From Salinicola corii (lineage in GTDB: Bacteria > Pseudomonadota > Gammaproteobacteria > Pseudomonadales > Halomonadaceae): a stretch of 64,000 nt of DNA. The position numbers and the translations under genes were made by a program. Shown here piece after piece: positions 25,931 to 35,843 of the stretch. The DNA is taken from the NCBI RefSeq assembly GCF_008298015.1, contig NZ_VTPX01000002.1:372001-436000 (forward strand). Direction: 5' to 3'. Numbering within the stretch: the stretch's first letter is position 1; every line of letters starts with the position of its first letter. Under the pieces are notes generated by a model, which saw only the letters and a program-made list of their open reading frames with translations, had not been told where the DNA came from and ran no database searches.

Positions 25931-27029
25931 ATGCAAGAGATCAATCCGATCAACAACCTCATCAAGGACCTGTCCGAACGGACAGACGTCCTGAGGGGGT
26001 ATCTTTGACTATGCCGAGAAGAAAGACCGGCTAGAAGAAGTCTCCCGAGAGCTGGAAAACCCGGACGTCTGGAACGATCCCGACTATGCCCAGAAACTGG
26101 GCAAGGAGCGGGCCTCGCTGGAAGCCGTGGTCGAGACCATCGACACCCTCGACAGCGGCCTGGCCGACAACCGCGAGCTGCTCGAGCTGGCGGTGATGGA
26201 GGAGGACGACGCCACCATCGACGAGGTTCGCAAGGAACTGTCGTATCTCGAGGGACAGCTCGACAAGCTGGAGTTCCGGCGCATGTTTTCCGGCGAGATG
26301 GACGAGAACAACGCCTATCTCGACATCCAGGCCGGCTCCGGCGGTACCGAGGCCCAGGACTGGGCCAACATGCTGCTGCGCATGTACCTGCGCTGGGCCG
26401 AGCATCACGGCTTCAAGGCGGAACTGACCGAAGTCTCCGCGGGCGAGGTCGCGGGTATCAAGTCCGCCACCCTCCATGTTCAGGGCGAGTACGCCTTCGG
26501 CTGGCTCAGGACCGAGACCGGTGTCCATCGGCTGGTGCGCAAGAGTCCGTTCGACTCCGGCGGCCGGCGGCACACCTCTTTCGCCTCGGTGTTTCTATCG
26601 CCCGAAGTGGACGACAGCTTCGAGGTCGAGATCAACCCGGCCGACCTGCGTACCGACACCTACCGCTCCTCCGGCGCCGGCGGCCAGCACGTCAACACCA
26701 CCGACTCGGCGGTGCGAATCACCCACGAGCCGACGGGTATCGTGGTGGCCTGCCAGAGTCAGCGCAGCCAGCACGCCAACCGCGACTTCGCGATGAAGCA
26801 GTTGAAGGCGAAGTTATGGGAGCACGAGATGCAGAAACGCAACGCCGCCAAGCAGCAGGCAGAGGACAGCAAGGCCGATATCGGCTGGGGCAGCCAGATT
26901 CGCTCCTACGTCCTCGACGACCAGCGGATCAAGGACCTGCGCACCGGCGTGCAGAGCAGCAACTGCGACAAGGTGCTCGACGGCGATCTGGATCAGTTCA
27001 TCGAAGCGAGTTTGAAGCAAGGTCTCTAG
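25931..27029 (+). CDS. prfB: Peptide chain release factor 2, expressed by programmed +1 frameshift
   Basis: The ATG at 25931 opens a 25-codon frame that stops at TGA (26006-26008). Reading resumes in the +1 frame at GAC (26007), giving join(25931..26005, 26007..27029) and 365 residues, exactly the E. coli RF2 length. The site AGG GGG TAT CTT TGA C is the classical RF2 autoregulatory frameshift, with an internal Shine-Dalgarno AGGGGG three bases before CTT. Conserved motifs are SPF ([14 protein letters not shown]), which reads UGA/UAA stops, and GGQ ([17 protein letters not shown]), which triggers peptide release. lysS follows about 100 bases downstream, as in many proteobacteria. Confidence 0.97.
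25994..26009 (+). promoter_or_regulatory. RF2 programmed +1 frameshift site
   Basis: AGGGGG (25994-25999) pairs with the 16S anti-SD. CTT (26003-26005) is the slippery codon and TGA (26006-26008) the in-frame stop followed by C, a poor termination context. Low RF2 slows reading of the UGA and raises frameshifting, so the protein regulates its own synthesis. Confidence 0.95.
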
Positions 27030-27057
27030 CTACGAGCTACGAGCTACGAGCTACGCG
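27030..27057. repeat. Four tandem copies of a 7-mer (CTACGAG)
   Basis: CTACGAG occurs three times perfectly (27030-27050), plus CTACGCG (27051-27057), beginning directly after the prfB stop codon. Period 7 keeps no reading frame. It may be a copy-number-variable tract in the prfB-lysS spacer. Confidence 0.8.
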
Positions 27058-27125
27058 CGTTATGTTTTGGCTGAGACATGCGTTCGCGGCTTGCGGCTTT
27101 ATTTCAATTTTCGACAGGCGACGAC

Positions 27126-28670
27126 ATGGCGAACCAGAACAACCCGCAATCTCCTTCCGATGCACAGCATGAAGCTCAGGAAGAAAACCGGCTGATCGCG
27201 GAGCGCCGTGCCAAACTGGCGGCGCGCCGTGAACAGGCGGCCGAGCAGGGCGGCAGCGCCTTCCCCAACGATTTCCGACGCGACAGTCTGGCGGCGGATC
27301 TGCAGGCGGAACTGGGTGACAAGGAGAAACCCGAGCTCGAGGCGCTCGACCGCCAGGCTTCCGTTGCCGGGCGCATCATGCGCAAGCGCGGGCCGTTCGT
27401 GGTGATTCAGGACGTCTCCGGCCAGATCCAGTTCTACGTCGACAAGAAGGGGCTGCCGGCAGACCTGCTCGAAGATATCCAGAGCTGGGATATCGGCGAT
27501 ATCGTCGCCGGGCGCGGCCCGGTCCACAAGTCCGGCAAGGGCGATCTTTACGTGATGCTGGTCGAGGCCAAGCTGCTGACCAAGAGCCTGCGGCCGCTGC
27601 CGGACAAGTTCCACGGCCTGACCGATCTGGAAGCGCGCTATCGTCAGCGCTACGTCGACCTGATCATGAATCCGCAGTCGCGACGGGTGTTCGAGGTGCG
27701 CTCCGGTGTCATCGCCGCGATCCGTCGGTTCATGGTCGAGCGGGGCTTCATGGAAGTCGAAACGCCGATGCTGCAACCGATCCCCGGCGGTGCCACGGCG
27801 CGCCCTTTCACGACGCATCACAATGCGCTGGATATCGACATGTATCTGCGCATCGCGCCGGAGCTCTATCTCAAGCGGCTGGTCGTCGGCGGGTTCGAGC
27901 GGGTATTCGAGATCAACCGCAATTTCCGCAATGAAGGCCTGTCGACGCGGCACAATCCCGAATTCACCATGCTCGAGTTCTACTGGGCCTACGCCGATTA
28001 TCGCGATCTGCTCGACCTGACCGAGGCGATGATCCGCGACGCGGCCGAGCAGGTGCTGGGTATGACTACCGTTACCTACCAGGGCACAGACTACGATCTG
28101 GGACAGCCATTCCGCCGCCTGACCCTGCGCCAGTCGATTCTCGAATACGGTGTCGAGGCCGAGGGCGGCGCCATCGGCGAAGCCGACATCGACACTCTCG
28201 AAGCCGCCAGGGCGACCTGCGAACGCCTGGGCATCGCGATCAAACCGAGCTGGGGGCTGGGCAAGCTGCAGACCGAGATATTCGAGGAAGTCGCCGAAGC
28301 CAGGCTCGATCAGCCGACCTTCATCACCGAATATCCGGCCGAGGTCAGCCCGCTGGCGCGACGCAACGATATCAATCCCCATGTCACCGATCGGTTCGAG
28401 TTCTTCGTCGGCGGACGCGAGATCGCCAATGGCTTCTCCGAGCTCAACGATGCCGAGGACCAGGCCGAACGCTTCGCGGCCCAGGCCGCCGAGAAGGACG
28501 CCGGTGACCTCGAGGCGATGTACTACGATGCCGACTACGTGCGCGCGCTGGAGTACGGCATGCCGCCGACCGCCGGTGAAGGTATCGGCATCGACCGTCT
28601 GGTGATGCTGCTGACGGATAGTCCGTCGATCAGAGATGTGCTGCTGTTCCCGGCGATGCGCCCGGAATAA
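27126..28670 (+). CDS. lysS: Lysyl-tRNA synthetase, class II
   Basis: The protein has 514 residues from the ATG at 27126 (AGGCGA upstream), close to the usual 505. The N-terminal OB-fold anticodon-binding domain (about 60-165) includes [20 protein letters not shown]. Class II motif 2 is seen as [20 protein letters not shown] and motif 3 as [16 protein letters not shown]. It charges tRNA-Lys in the cytoplasm. The extra N-terminal Gln/Glu/Asn-rich 20 residues before the family start are common in this lineage. A 16-residue upstream extension is open but lacks a good RBS. Confidence 0.96.
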   Translation: MANQNNPQSPSDAQHEAQEENRLIAERRAKLAARREQAAEQGGSAFPNDFRRDSLAADLQAELGDKEKPELEALDRQASVAGRIMRKRGPFVVIQDVSGQIQFYVDKKGLPADLLEDIQSWDIGDIVAGRGPVHKSGKGDLYVMLVEAKLLTKSLRPLPDKFHGLTDLEARYRQRYVDLIMNPQSRRVFEVRSGVIAAIRRFMVERGFMEVETPMLQPIPGGATARPFTTHHNALDIDMYLRIAPELYLKRLVVGGFERVFEINRNFRNEGLSTRHNPEFTMLEFYWAYADYRDLLDLTEAMIRDAAEQVLGMTTVTYQGTDYDLGQPFRRLTLRQSILEYGVEAEGGAIGEADIDTLEAARATCERLGIAIKPSWGLGKLQTEIFEEVAEARLDQPTFITEYPAEVSPLARRNDINPHVTDRFEFFVGGREIANGFSELNDAEDQAERFAAQAAEKDAGDLEAMYYDADYVRALEYGMPPTAGEGIGIDRLVMLLTDSPSIRDVLLFPAMRPE

Positions 28671-28841
28671 CCATAACCGCTGAAGGGACTGTGCGCTGGC
28701 CGGGCGTTGTTGCGCGACAATACATCTTGCTCATGGACAACCTCGTCCACTCCGCCAATGTCTTGCCGCGCGCCTAGCCCACCACTAGCTCGCCACCTTC
28801 AGGCATATGCTTCTCGCGCATGGAAGCCAAGGCAAGAGTTG

Positions 28842-28871
28842 TTGGTCACGAGCGCAGCGAACGCCCATAAT
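28842..28871 (+). promoter_or_regulatory. Candidate promoter of the small acidic protein gene
   Basis: TTGGTC (28842-28847) and CATAAT (28866-28871) are spaced 18 bases apart, 56 bases upstream of the ATG at 28927. Both boxes are moderate matches. Confidence 0.4.
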
Positions 28872-28926
28872 GGCTGCGGTTCGAATTCCGCCGACTCCGT
28901 GCGGTTCCCAAAAAGAGGTGACACCG

Positions 28927-29313
28927 ATGAAGCTGCTCAATCGTTCCGCGCTGAGCGTCAAGCCGACCCAGGCGTTCGTCGACTGGGTCAACTCGTTGGA
29001 GCCGACCGTCGGTGAAGACGACCTGACGCTCGACGACATCGCTGGTGAAAATACCGTCTATCTGATCCCCGAGATGGATACGCCTGAGGCTCTGCAAGCC
29101 TATGTCGGGGAGCGCTACTACGATATTCTCGAAACCGAGCTGCGGGCGTGGGAAGAGGATGAGCGCCAGTGGCCGGAAAGCCTCGATTGGTCACTGTTCC
29201 AGGCATTCCTCACCCTCGAGCATAGCTACCTGGCAGTGGATCTTGACGACGAGGCAGAGTTGGAAACCTCCGAAGTCGACGACGAGCTGCTGATGGAGAC
29301 CGACGAGGAGTGA
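28927..29313 (+). CDS. Conserved-looking small acidic protein, function unknown
   Basis: The protein has 128 residues, pI clearly acidic. It has no signal peptide or membrane helix. The ATG at 28927 is preceded by AAAGAGGTG, and a longer upstream frame has no RBS. The sequence begins MKLLNRSALSVKPTQAFVDW and has an Asp/Glu-rich tail. Similar one-domain proteins of unknown function occur in Pseudomonas and relatives, as far as I can tell by eye. It stands alone between lysS and an MFS gene with its own candidate promoter. Confidence 0.8.
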   Translation: MKLLNRSALSVKPTQAFVDWVNSLEPTVGEDDLTLDDIAGENTVYLIPEMDTPEALQAYVGERYYDILETELRAWEEDERQWPESLDWSLFQAFLTLEHSYLAVDLDDEAELETSEVDDELLMETDEE

Positions 29314-29359
29314 GGGTTCGGACGTGGCTTGACAGCGGTATTCGCCGCTTCCCGAAGAT

Positions 29360-30748
29360 ATGCTGAAGCGTCTGTTTGAGGAGCGCCCGGGCGACGACGG
29401 TCTACCCGGGCGTGAACGCAAGCTAGCGCTGTTGGCGATGATCACCGGTACCCAGATGGCGGTACTGGATAATGGCATCGTCAATATTGCGCTTCCCACG
29501 TTAGCGGAAGAGCTTTCGATCAGCGGTTCCGAATCGATCTGGATCGCCAATGTCTATCAACTGGTGACCGCCGCGTTGCTCCTGACCTTCGCCGCGGTGA
29601 GCCGACGCGTCGGTCGTCACCGGCTCTATATCGGCGGACTGGCGTTCTTCACCCTGGCGTCGCTCGGCTGCGCGCTGGCTCGCTCGTTCGAATTTCTGTT
29701 GGTGATGCGAGGACTGCAGGCGATCGGCGCCGCCGCGATGTTGAGCATCGGACCATCTCTCTACCGAATCATCTTTCCCACCCGGCTGCTGGGGTCGGCC
29801 ATCGGACTCAGTGCGCTGACGGTGGCGTTCGGTATTGCCGCGGGGCCCTCGCTGGGCGGTCTGATCCTGCATGTGGCGAGCTGGCCGTGGCTGTTCGCCA
29901 TCAACGTGCCGATCGGGCTGCTGGCACTGACGCTGGGCATTCGCGCCTTGCCGCGAGAGAAGCCGATCCCGGGAAGAATCGATGTCTGGGGCGCGTTGAT
30001 GTCGATCGTCATGCTCAGTGGCAGCGTCTTTGCCCTGGACCAGTTCGGCCATGGCAAGGGCGGAACGCTCGCCCTGGTGACGCTGACGCTCAGCGTGATC
30101 TCCCTGGTGGGATTCGTCTATCGTCAACGCCATGTCGCCAAACCGCTGGTGCCGTTGGCTCTATTCGCCGAGCCGCGTTTCTCGTTTGCCGCGATCGTGT
30201 CGATGTTTGCGTTTCTCGCCCAAGGCGTTGCCTTCGTGGGGCTGCCGTTCCTCTATCAGACCGTCATGGGGGTATCGCCGATCATGTCGGCGGTGCTGTT
30301 TACGCCCTGGCCGCTGGTCATCATGATTATCGGGCCACTGGCCGGGCGCCTGGCCGACAAGGGTAATCCGGCGCTGATCAGTTCTACCGGACTCCTGCTA
30401 TTTCTGTTGGGCATGTTGGCATTGACCGGATTGGATGCCGACTCCGAGTATATCGATGTGATCTGGCGAACCGCGCTATGCGGTGTCGGATATGGGTTGT
30501 TCCAGGCACCGAACAATCGCGAGATGATCGGGAGTGTGTCGGTAGAGTTGAGTGCCAATGCCTCAGGCGTGCTGGCGTCGGTACGCACCTTCGGGCAGTC
30601 GCTGGGGACGGCATTGGTCGGGCTGATCCTCGGTCTCTCGTTCGGTTCGCTCACGCTATCACTGTGGGTGGGGTGTGCATCGGTGGTGATCGCACTGGCG
30701 TTGAGCCTCTATCGCACGCCGATGGCCGTCAAGGGGCTTCGGCGCTGA
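29360..30748 (+). CDS. MFS transporter, drug:H+ antiporter-2 (14-helix) type
   Basis: The protein has 462 residues. It has many hydrophobic helices and the DHA2 signatures AVLDNGIVNIALPTLA (motif D1) in helix 1, a loop motif SRRVGRHRLYIGG (motif A) and a GPSLGGLI motif C in helix 5. This group (EmrB/SmvA/QacA-like) exports hydrophobic cations and other drugs across the inner membrane. The RBS is weak (GAAGAT). It is 46 bases downstream of the small acidic protein gene. Substrate is not predictable. Confidence 0.88.
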   Translation: MLKRLFEERPGDDGLPGRERKLALLAMITGTQMAVLDNGIVNIALPTLAEELSISGSESIWIANVYQLVTAALLLTFAAVSRRVGRHRLYIGGLAFFTLASLGCALARSFEFLLVMRGLQAIGAAAMLSIGPSLYRIIFPTRLLGSAIGLSALTVAFGIAAGPSLGGLILHVASWPWLFAINVPIGLLALTLGIRALPREKPIPGRIDVWGALMSIVMLSGSVFALDQFGHGKGGTLALVTLTLSVISLVGFVYRQRHVAKPLVPLALFAEPRFSFAAIVSMFAFLAQGVAFVGLPFLYQTVMGVSPIMSAVLFTPWPLVIMIIGPLAGRLADKGNPALISSTGLLLFLLGMLALTGLDADSEYIDVIWRTALCGVGYGLFQAPNNREMIGSVSVELSANASGVLASVRTFGQSLGTALVGLILGLSFGSLTLSLWVGCASVVIALALSLYRTPMAVKGLRR

Positions 30749-30822
30749 GCCCTTTTCTCGAGGTTTCACCCAACCCCCGAGCAAGGCGTTACAATGGTCC
30801 GGTTGGTTCAGGAGAAACTGTC

Positions 30823-31134
30823 ATGAGTGTTCAGGCACGTATCGAAGAAAAACTCGCGACGCTCGAACCGGTCGAAATGGCGGTCGAGAACGAGAGCTAC
30901 ATGCATCATGTGCCACCGGATTCCGAAACCCACTTCAAGGTGACGCTGGTCTCCGAGCGGTTCGCCGGGCTGATGCCGGTCAAGCGCCACCAGTTGATCT
31001 ACAGCCTGTTGGCCGATGAACTCGCGGGTCCCGTTCACGCATTAGCGCTGCATCTCTACACGCCGCAGCAGTGGTCGACCCGTGGTGGCGTACGTCCGGA
31101 TTCGCCCAACTGTCGCGGTGGGGGCGGCCAGTGA
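30823..31134 (+). CDS. BolA family protein
   Basis: The protein has 103 residues with the BolA fold pattern: IEEKLATLEP, HHVPPDSETHFKVTLVSE, then RFAGLMPVKRHQLIYSLLADEL with the conserved His, and VHALALHLYTPQQW. GGAGAA precedes the ATG. BolA proteins bind monothiol glutaredoxins and Fe-S clusters, and some are morphology or stress regulators. Its stop codon overlaps the GTG start of the next gene (GTGA), so the two are translationally coupled. Confidence 0.9.
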   Translation: MSVQARIEEKLATLEPVEMAVENESYMHHVPPDSETHFKVTLVSERFAGLMPVKRHQLIYSLLADELAGPVHALALHLYTPQQWSTRGGVRPDSPNCRGGGGQ

Positions 31135-31997
31135 TCGGCGATCCCCAACGTCTGCAGTACCTCGAAGCCATGGGGATTGCCAGCTGGACTTCGCGGTATC
31201 GCTTCGTCAATGCCAAGCCGACCGCGCAGGTCGAATGGGAAGCTGCTCCCGAGCCGGAAGAACCGGCACCGGGACAGCGGCTGCAGGCGTTGCTGGAGAC
31301 GCCGGCACGGCCGGTCGAGCGTAATCGTGTCGCCGATGAATCGTCGGCACAGGAAACCGCAGCGCCGCTGTCGCGAGCCCGGGCCTTGCTCGGGGGAGAT
31401 ACGGCCCGGGCCGTATCTCCCCGACCGTCTCCCGACCGCACTGCTGGCTCTGATGCCGCGGCGGTTTCGCCGGCGTCAAAGGCCTCTGGGCCCGAGCAGG
31501 CCCTCGCGGACGTTGCCAAGGAAGCTGCGCCCGCCGTCGATCCGCTTCGATTCACCTTGTCGCTCTCGGTCATCGGTGAGCGCTGGTGGTTGATGCTTCC
31601 CGGCGAGCGGTTGATCTCCGCCGCGGGGCAGACGCTGCTGGGACAGATGCTGAAGAGTGTCGGCATGCCCGCTGGCGGGGCACCGTTGTCGAGTCTGACT
31701 TGGCCGTTGATGGACATGCCGGCCAGCGATCCCATCGATGAGGCGCGCGAGGGCATCCAAGTTTTCTGCGCCGGACAGGCGCGCCGCCACGGCATGAACG
31801 TCGATGGTGCCATCGTCGTGGGCGACGAGGTCTGGTCTTCTCTGCTGAGCGATCCGGCGAACGAGTTCGAATGGGCCTGCCATCATCTGCCGCACCCCGA
31901 CGATCTGCTGGCCTCCGCCAATGCCAAGCGTGAGTGCTGGCCTCTGTTGCAGGCGGCGGGAAGCGCCTGGCAGCAGGGCTTGAGCTCTCCTGAATAG
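31131..31997 (+). CDS. Probable HolD-like DNA polymerase III psi subunit
   Basis: The protein has 288 residues, started at the GTG at 31131 that overlaps the BolA-family stop. The N-terminus (QRLQYLEAMGIASWTSRYRF) resembles the QxxLxxLGIxxW chi/SSB-binding segment of E. coli psi. The C-terminal folded region (about 140-285) includes a psi-like GIQVFCAGQ and ALWQQ-type end. Between them is a low-complexity Ala/Pro/Ser linker (about 60-135), making it twice the E. coli length. rimI follows immediately, as holD-rimI in E. coli; Pseudomonas also has a long psi gene before rimI. Role inferred from weak similarity plus synteny. Confidence 0.6.
   Translation: MIGDPQRLQYLEAMGIASWTSRYRFVNAKPTAQVEWEAAPEPEEPAPGQRLQALLETPARPVERNRVADESSAQETAAPLSRARALLGGDTARAVSPRPSPDRTAGSDAAAVSPASKASGPEQALADVAKEAAPAVDPLRFTLSLSVIGERWWLMLPGERLISAAGQTLLGQMLKSVGMPAGGAPLSSLTWPLMDMPASDPIDEAREGIQVFCAGQARRHGMNVDGAIVVGDEVWSSLLSDPANEFEWACHHLPHPDDLLASANAKRECWPLLQAAGSAWQQGLSSPE
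31393..31422. repeat. Perfect 30-bp palindrome inside the holD-like gene
   Basis: GGGGAGATACGGCCC (31393-31407) is followed directly by its reverse complement (31408-31422). It encodes part of the disordered linker (GGDTARAVSPR), so it can be tolerated in the protein. It may be an inserted palindromic element or a strong mRNA structure. Confidence 0.9.
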
Positions 31998-32053
31998 CAG
32001 GCACCGCCTGCCGGTCTTGGAGACCTTGAACAATCCTCCTCGAGTAGCATTCC

Positions 32054-32548
32054 ATGCCCATCGACGCTTTTCATTCCGAGGCCTACCATGGCAGGATCTC
32101 GCTGGTCCGGCTTGGCGCGGACGACCTGCCGGCGCTGGTGGCGTTCGAACGCCAGGCCAACGATGACGCCTGGTCGGAAGCACTGCTGGAGGCGGCACTG
32201 AGGGGCGAGGGCTACGCGGTCTGGGGGGCCCGATCGGCCGAAGACAGCGCGCTGTGGGCCGTTGCCATCCTGGCCTACCTGCCTTTTGACGCCGAACTGC
32301 AGTCGATCTGCGTGCTACCCGATGCACGACGCCAAGGTCTGGCGCGGGAGATGCTGGGTTGGATCATGCGATGCGCCCGTACCCAAGGCGCCGAACACCT
32401 GCTGCTCGAACTCAGAGCCTCCAACGTCGCGGCCCGGAAGCTCTACGAAAGCGTTGGTTTCGAGGTCGATGGACAACGCCGAGGCTACTACCGGCGGGAG
32501 GATGGCAGAAGCGAGGATGCACTGCTGATGTCGCGGGCGCTCGCATAG
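32054..32548 (+). CDS. rimI: Ribosomal-protein-S18-alanine N-acetyltransferase RimI
   Basis: The protein has 164 residues. The GNAT fold is clear: LQSICVLPDARRQGLAREML contains the acetyl-CoA-binding Q/RxxGxG/A loop (here RRQGLA), and ASNVAARKLYESVGFEVDGQRRGYY is the RimI-type C-terminal motif. It acetylates the N-terminal alanine of S18. It lies 56 bases after the holD-like gene. Confidence 0.93.
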   Translation: MPIDAFHSEAYHGRISLVRLGADDLPALVAFERQANDDAWSEALLEAALRGEGYAVWGARSAEDSALWAVAILAYLPFDAELQSICVLPDARRQGLAREMLGWIMRCARTQGAEHLLLELRASNVAARKLYESVGFEVDGQRRGYYRREDGRSEDALLMSRALA

Positions 32549-32633
32549 CGAGGACGTCGGGAGAGGTGATATTCCTGATCGTCGATCCAGCAGCGGCAAC
32601 GGGGCTGCCCGCACGGGCGCCCCATTGAGCGCT

Positions 32634-32837
32634 TCAGCCGTTATCGCCAGTCGTGGTGCTGTCCAGCGACTGCAGCTTGTCGAGCAGGCCACCGAGGCGC
32701 TGTTCCCACTCGTCTCGCTCCTGCTGGAAGCGGACGTTCTCTGCCTTGAGTTCCTCGTTCTCCATCTTCAGCATCTCGATGCTGTCGACGGCATCCTGAA
32801 TTTTCTGTTCCAGCTTGGCGAAGATTTCACCATTCAT
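32634..32837 (-). CDS. Small coiled-coil protein, ZapB-like
   Basis: The protein has 67 residues from the ATG at 32837, which has AAGGAG eight bases upstream. Almost the whole protein (residues 5-60) is one heptad-patterned coiled coil (LEQKIQDAVDSIEMLKMENE). ZapB of E. coli is an 81-residue coiled coil that organises the Z-ring with ZapA, and this gammaproteobacterial family is usually annotated as ZapB or as a short TIGR02449-type protein. The frame extends far upstream through rsmD, but only this RBS-led start is plausible. Confidence 0.75.
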   Translation of the reverse strand: MNGEIFAKLEQKIQDAVDSIEMLKMENEELKAENVRFQQERDEWEQRLGGLLDKLQSLDSTTTGDNG

Positions 32838-32947
32838 CTGCACTCTCCTTGAAAGTTCGTGACTCGTTCCCGAGGGATATCCGCTGGCTCGATGGCCGCA
32901 GCCTACGTGGCGCCGAAGCCGACGACAAGCGTCTCGAAGTGGCGACG

Positions 32948-33580
32948 TCAGCCGGTTCCGGATTGACGTCTGAAAAGCCGCCCATGGCTGTCTCCCGCGA
33001 TGATTTCGCGATGAAGTTGCCAAGGGACCGGCGGGGACCAGGCAAGCTCGTGTTCCGTCTCGACATAGATGACCGCATCGGACGCCAGCCAATCGCCCAT
33101 CTCGAGGTCGAGGCAGGTTTTTACGGCGAGCCCCTGGCGGAAAGGTGGGTCGAGAAAGACGAGATCGAACTTGCTGGAACTGGTTGCCAGGAACCGCTCG
33201 ACGGGGACGCTGAAGACGTGTCCGGCGGCACCCAGTGTTGCGATATTCGCCTCCAGCGCCTTGGCCACCGGGGCGGTGGACTCGACGAACGTGGCTTGGG
33301 CGGCCCCGCGTGACAACGCTTCCAGGCCGAGCGCGCCGGTGCCCGAGTAGAGGTCCAGGACTCGCCGTCCGGCAATGTCGAAAGCCAGCCAGTTGAACAG
33401 GGTTTCGCGCACCCGGTCCGGCGTCGGGCGCAGACCGGGGCTGTCCGGTATCGGCAGCTTGCGGCGACGAAATTCGCCGCCTATCAGGCGCAACTGGCCA
33501 CGGCCACTGCGAGAGGTGGCATGAGGGCGCTGGCGCGAGCGAGCGCTGTCGGAAACCCGGCGTGGGCGGCGTCGATTCAT
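32948..33580 (-). CDS. rsmD: 16S rRNA (guanine-966-N2)-methyltransferase RsmD
   Basis: The protein has 210 residues from the ATG at 33580, slightly longer than the E. coli 198 because of a basic Arg/Ser-rich N-terminus. The RsmD pattern is LRLIGGEFRRRKLP, LRPTPDRVRETLFNWL and the SAM-binding VLDLYSGTGALGLEALSRGA. The catalytic DPPF is in LVFLDPPF. It is divergent from ftsY, the usual gammaproteobacterial arrangement. The frame is open upstream into the ftsY region, but homology begins here. Confidence 0.95.
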   Translation of the reverse strand: MNRRRPRRVSDSARSRQRPHATSRSGRGQLRLIGGEFRRRKLPIPDSPGLRPTPDRVRETLFNWLAFDIAGRRVLDLYSGTGALGLEALSRGAAQATFVESTAPVAKALEANIATLGAAGHVFSVPVERFLATSSSKFDLVFLDPPFRQGLAVKTCLDLEMGDWLASDAVIYVETEHELAWSPPVPWQLHREIIAGDSHGRLFRRQSGTG

Positions 33581-33708
33581 GGCGCGCAATTGTACCCCCG
33601 CAACCCTCGCGGTGATAGGATGAACCCTCGATAACGATATTCTCCGAAGCCGTGACGGTCGACACTGATGAGTGACGCGAGCACGGCTTTTCAGCAGTGA
33701 AGCCATCC

Positions 33709-35174
<1,466 letters not shown>

Positions 35175-35178
<4 letters not shown>

Positions 35179-35843
35179 TCGCGTTCGAGCACGTCGGCAA
35201 ACGTTACGGCGGCCGTTTCGAGGCGCTGGCCGATATCAATTTCCGTGTCGAACGCGGCGAGATGCTCTTCCTCACCGGCCACTCTGGTGCCGGCAAGAGC
35301 TCGCTGCTGCGGCTGATCATGCGGCTCGAACGCCCTTCACGCGGTCGAGTGCTGGTCGCCGGCCACGACCTGGATCGGCTGCACATCAGTCAGGTTCCCT
35401 ATTACCGGCGTCAGATCGGCGTCGTGTTCCAGGATCATCAGCTGCTGTTCGATCGCGATATCTTCGCCAATGTCGCCCTGCCGTTGACCATCCAGGGCGT
35501 CGAGCCCATCGATGCCGCCAGGCGCGTGCGGGCCGCTCTGGACAAGGTTGGTCTGCTGCATCGCGAGCGAGCGCTGCCGATCGAGCTCTCCACCGGCGAG
35601 CAGCAGCGCGTGGGCATTGCGCGTGCAGTGGTCAACAAGCCGGCGTTGCTGCTGGCCGATGAGCCGACCGGTAATCTCGATCCCCAGCTCTCCACCGACA
35701 TCATGCGGCTGTTCGAGGATTTCAATCACATCGGTACGACGGTCCTGGTGGCGAGTCACGATCTCGCCCTCATCGCCCGGTTACGCCACCGGGTGCTGAA
35801 GTTGCGGGATGGCCGGCTTGTCGGCGACGGGGAGGCGGCATGA
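35175..35843 (+). CDS. ftsE: Cell division ATP-binding protein FtsE
   Basis: The protein has 222 residues with Walker [14 protein letters not shown], signature [14 protein letters not shown] (LSTGE variant usual for FtsE) and Walker [12 protein letters not shown]. FtsEX controls periplasmic amidase activators at the septum. The start overlaps the ftsY stop by four bases, and the stop overlaps ftsX likewise. Confidence 0.96.

Noticed and set aside
27099-28382. A 427-codon open frame antisense to lysS.
   Set aside because: Compositional shadow; lysS motifs are intact on the plus strand.
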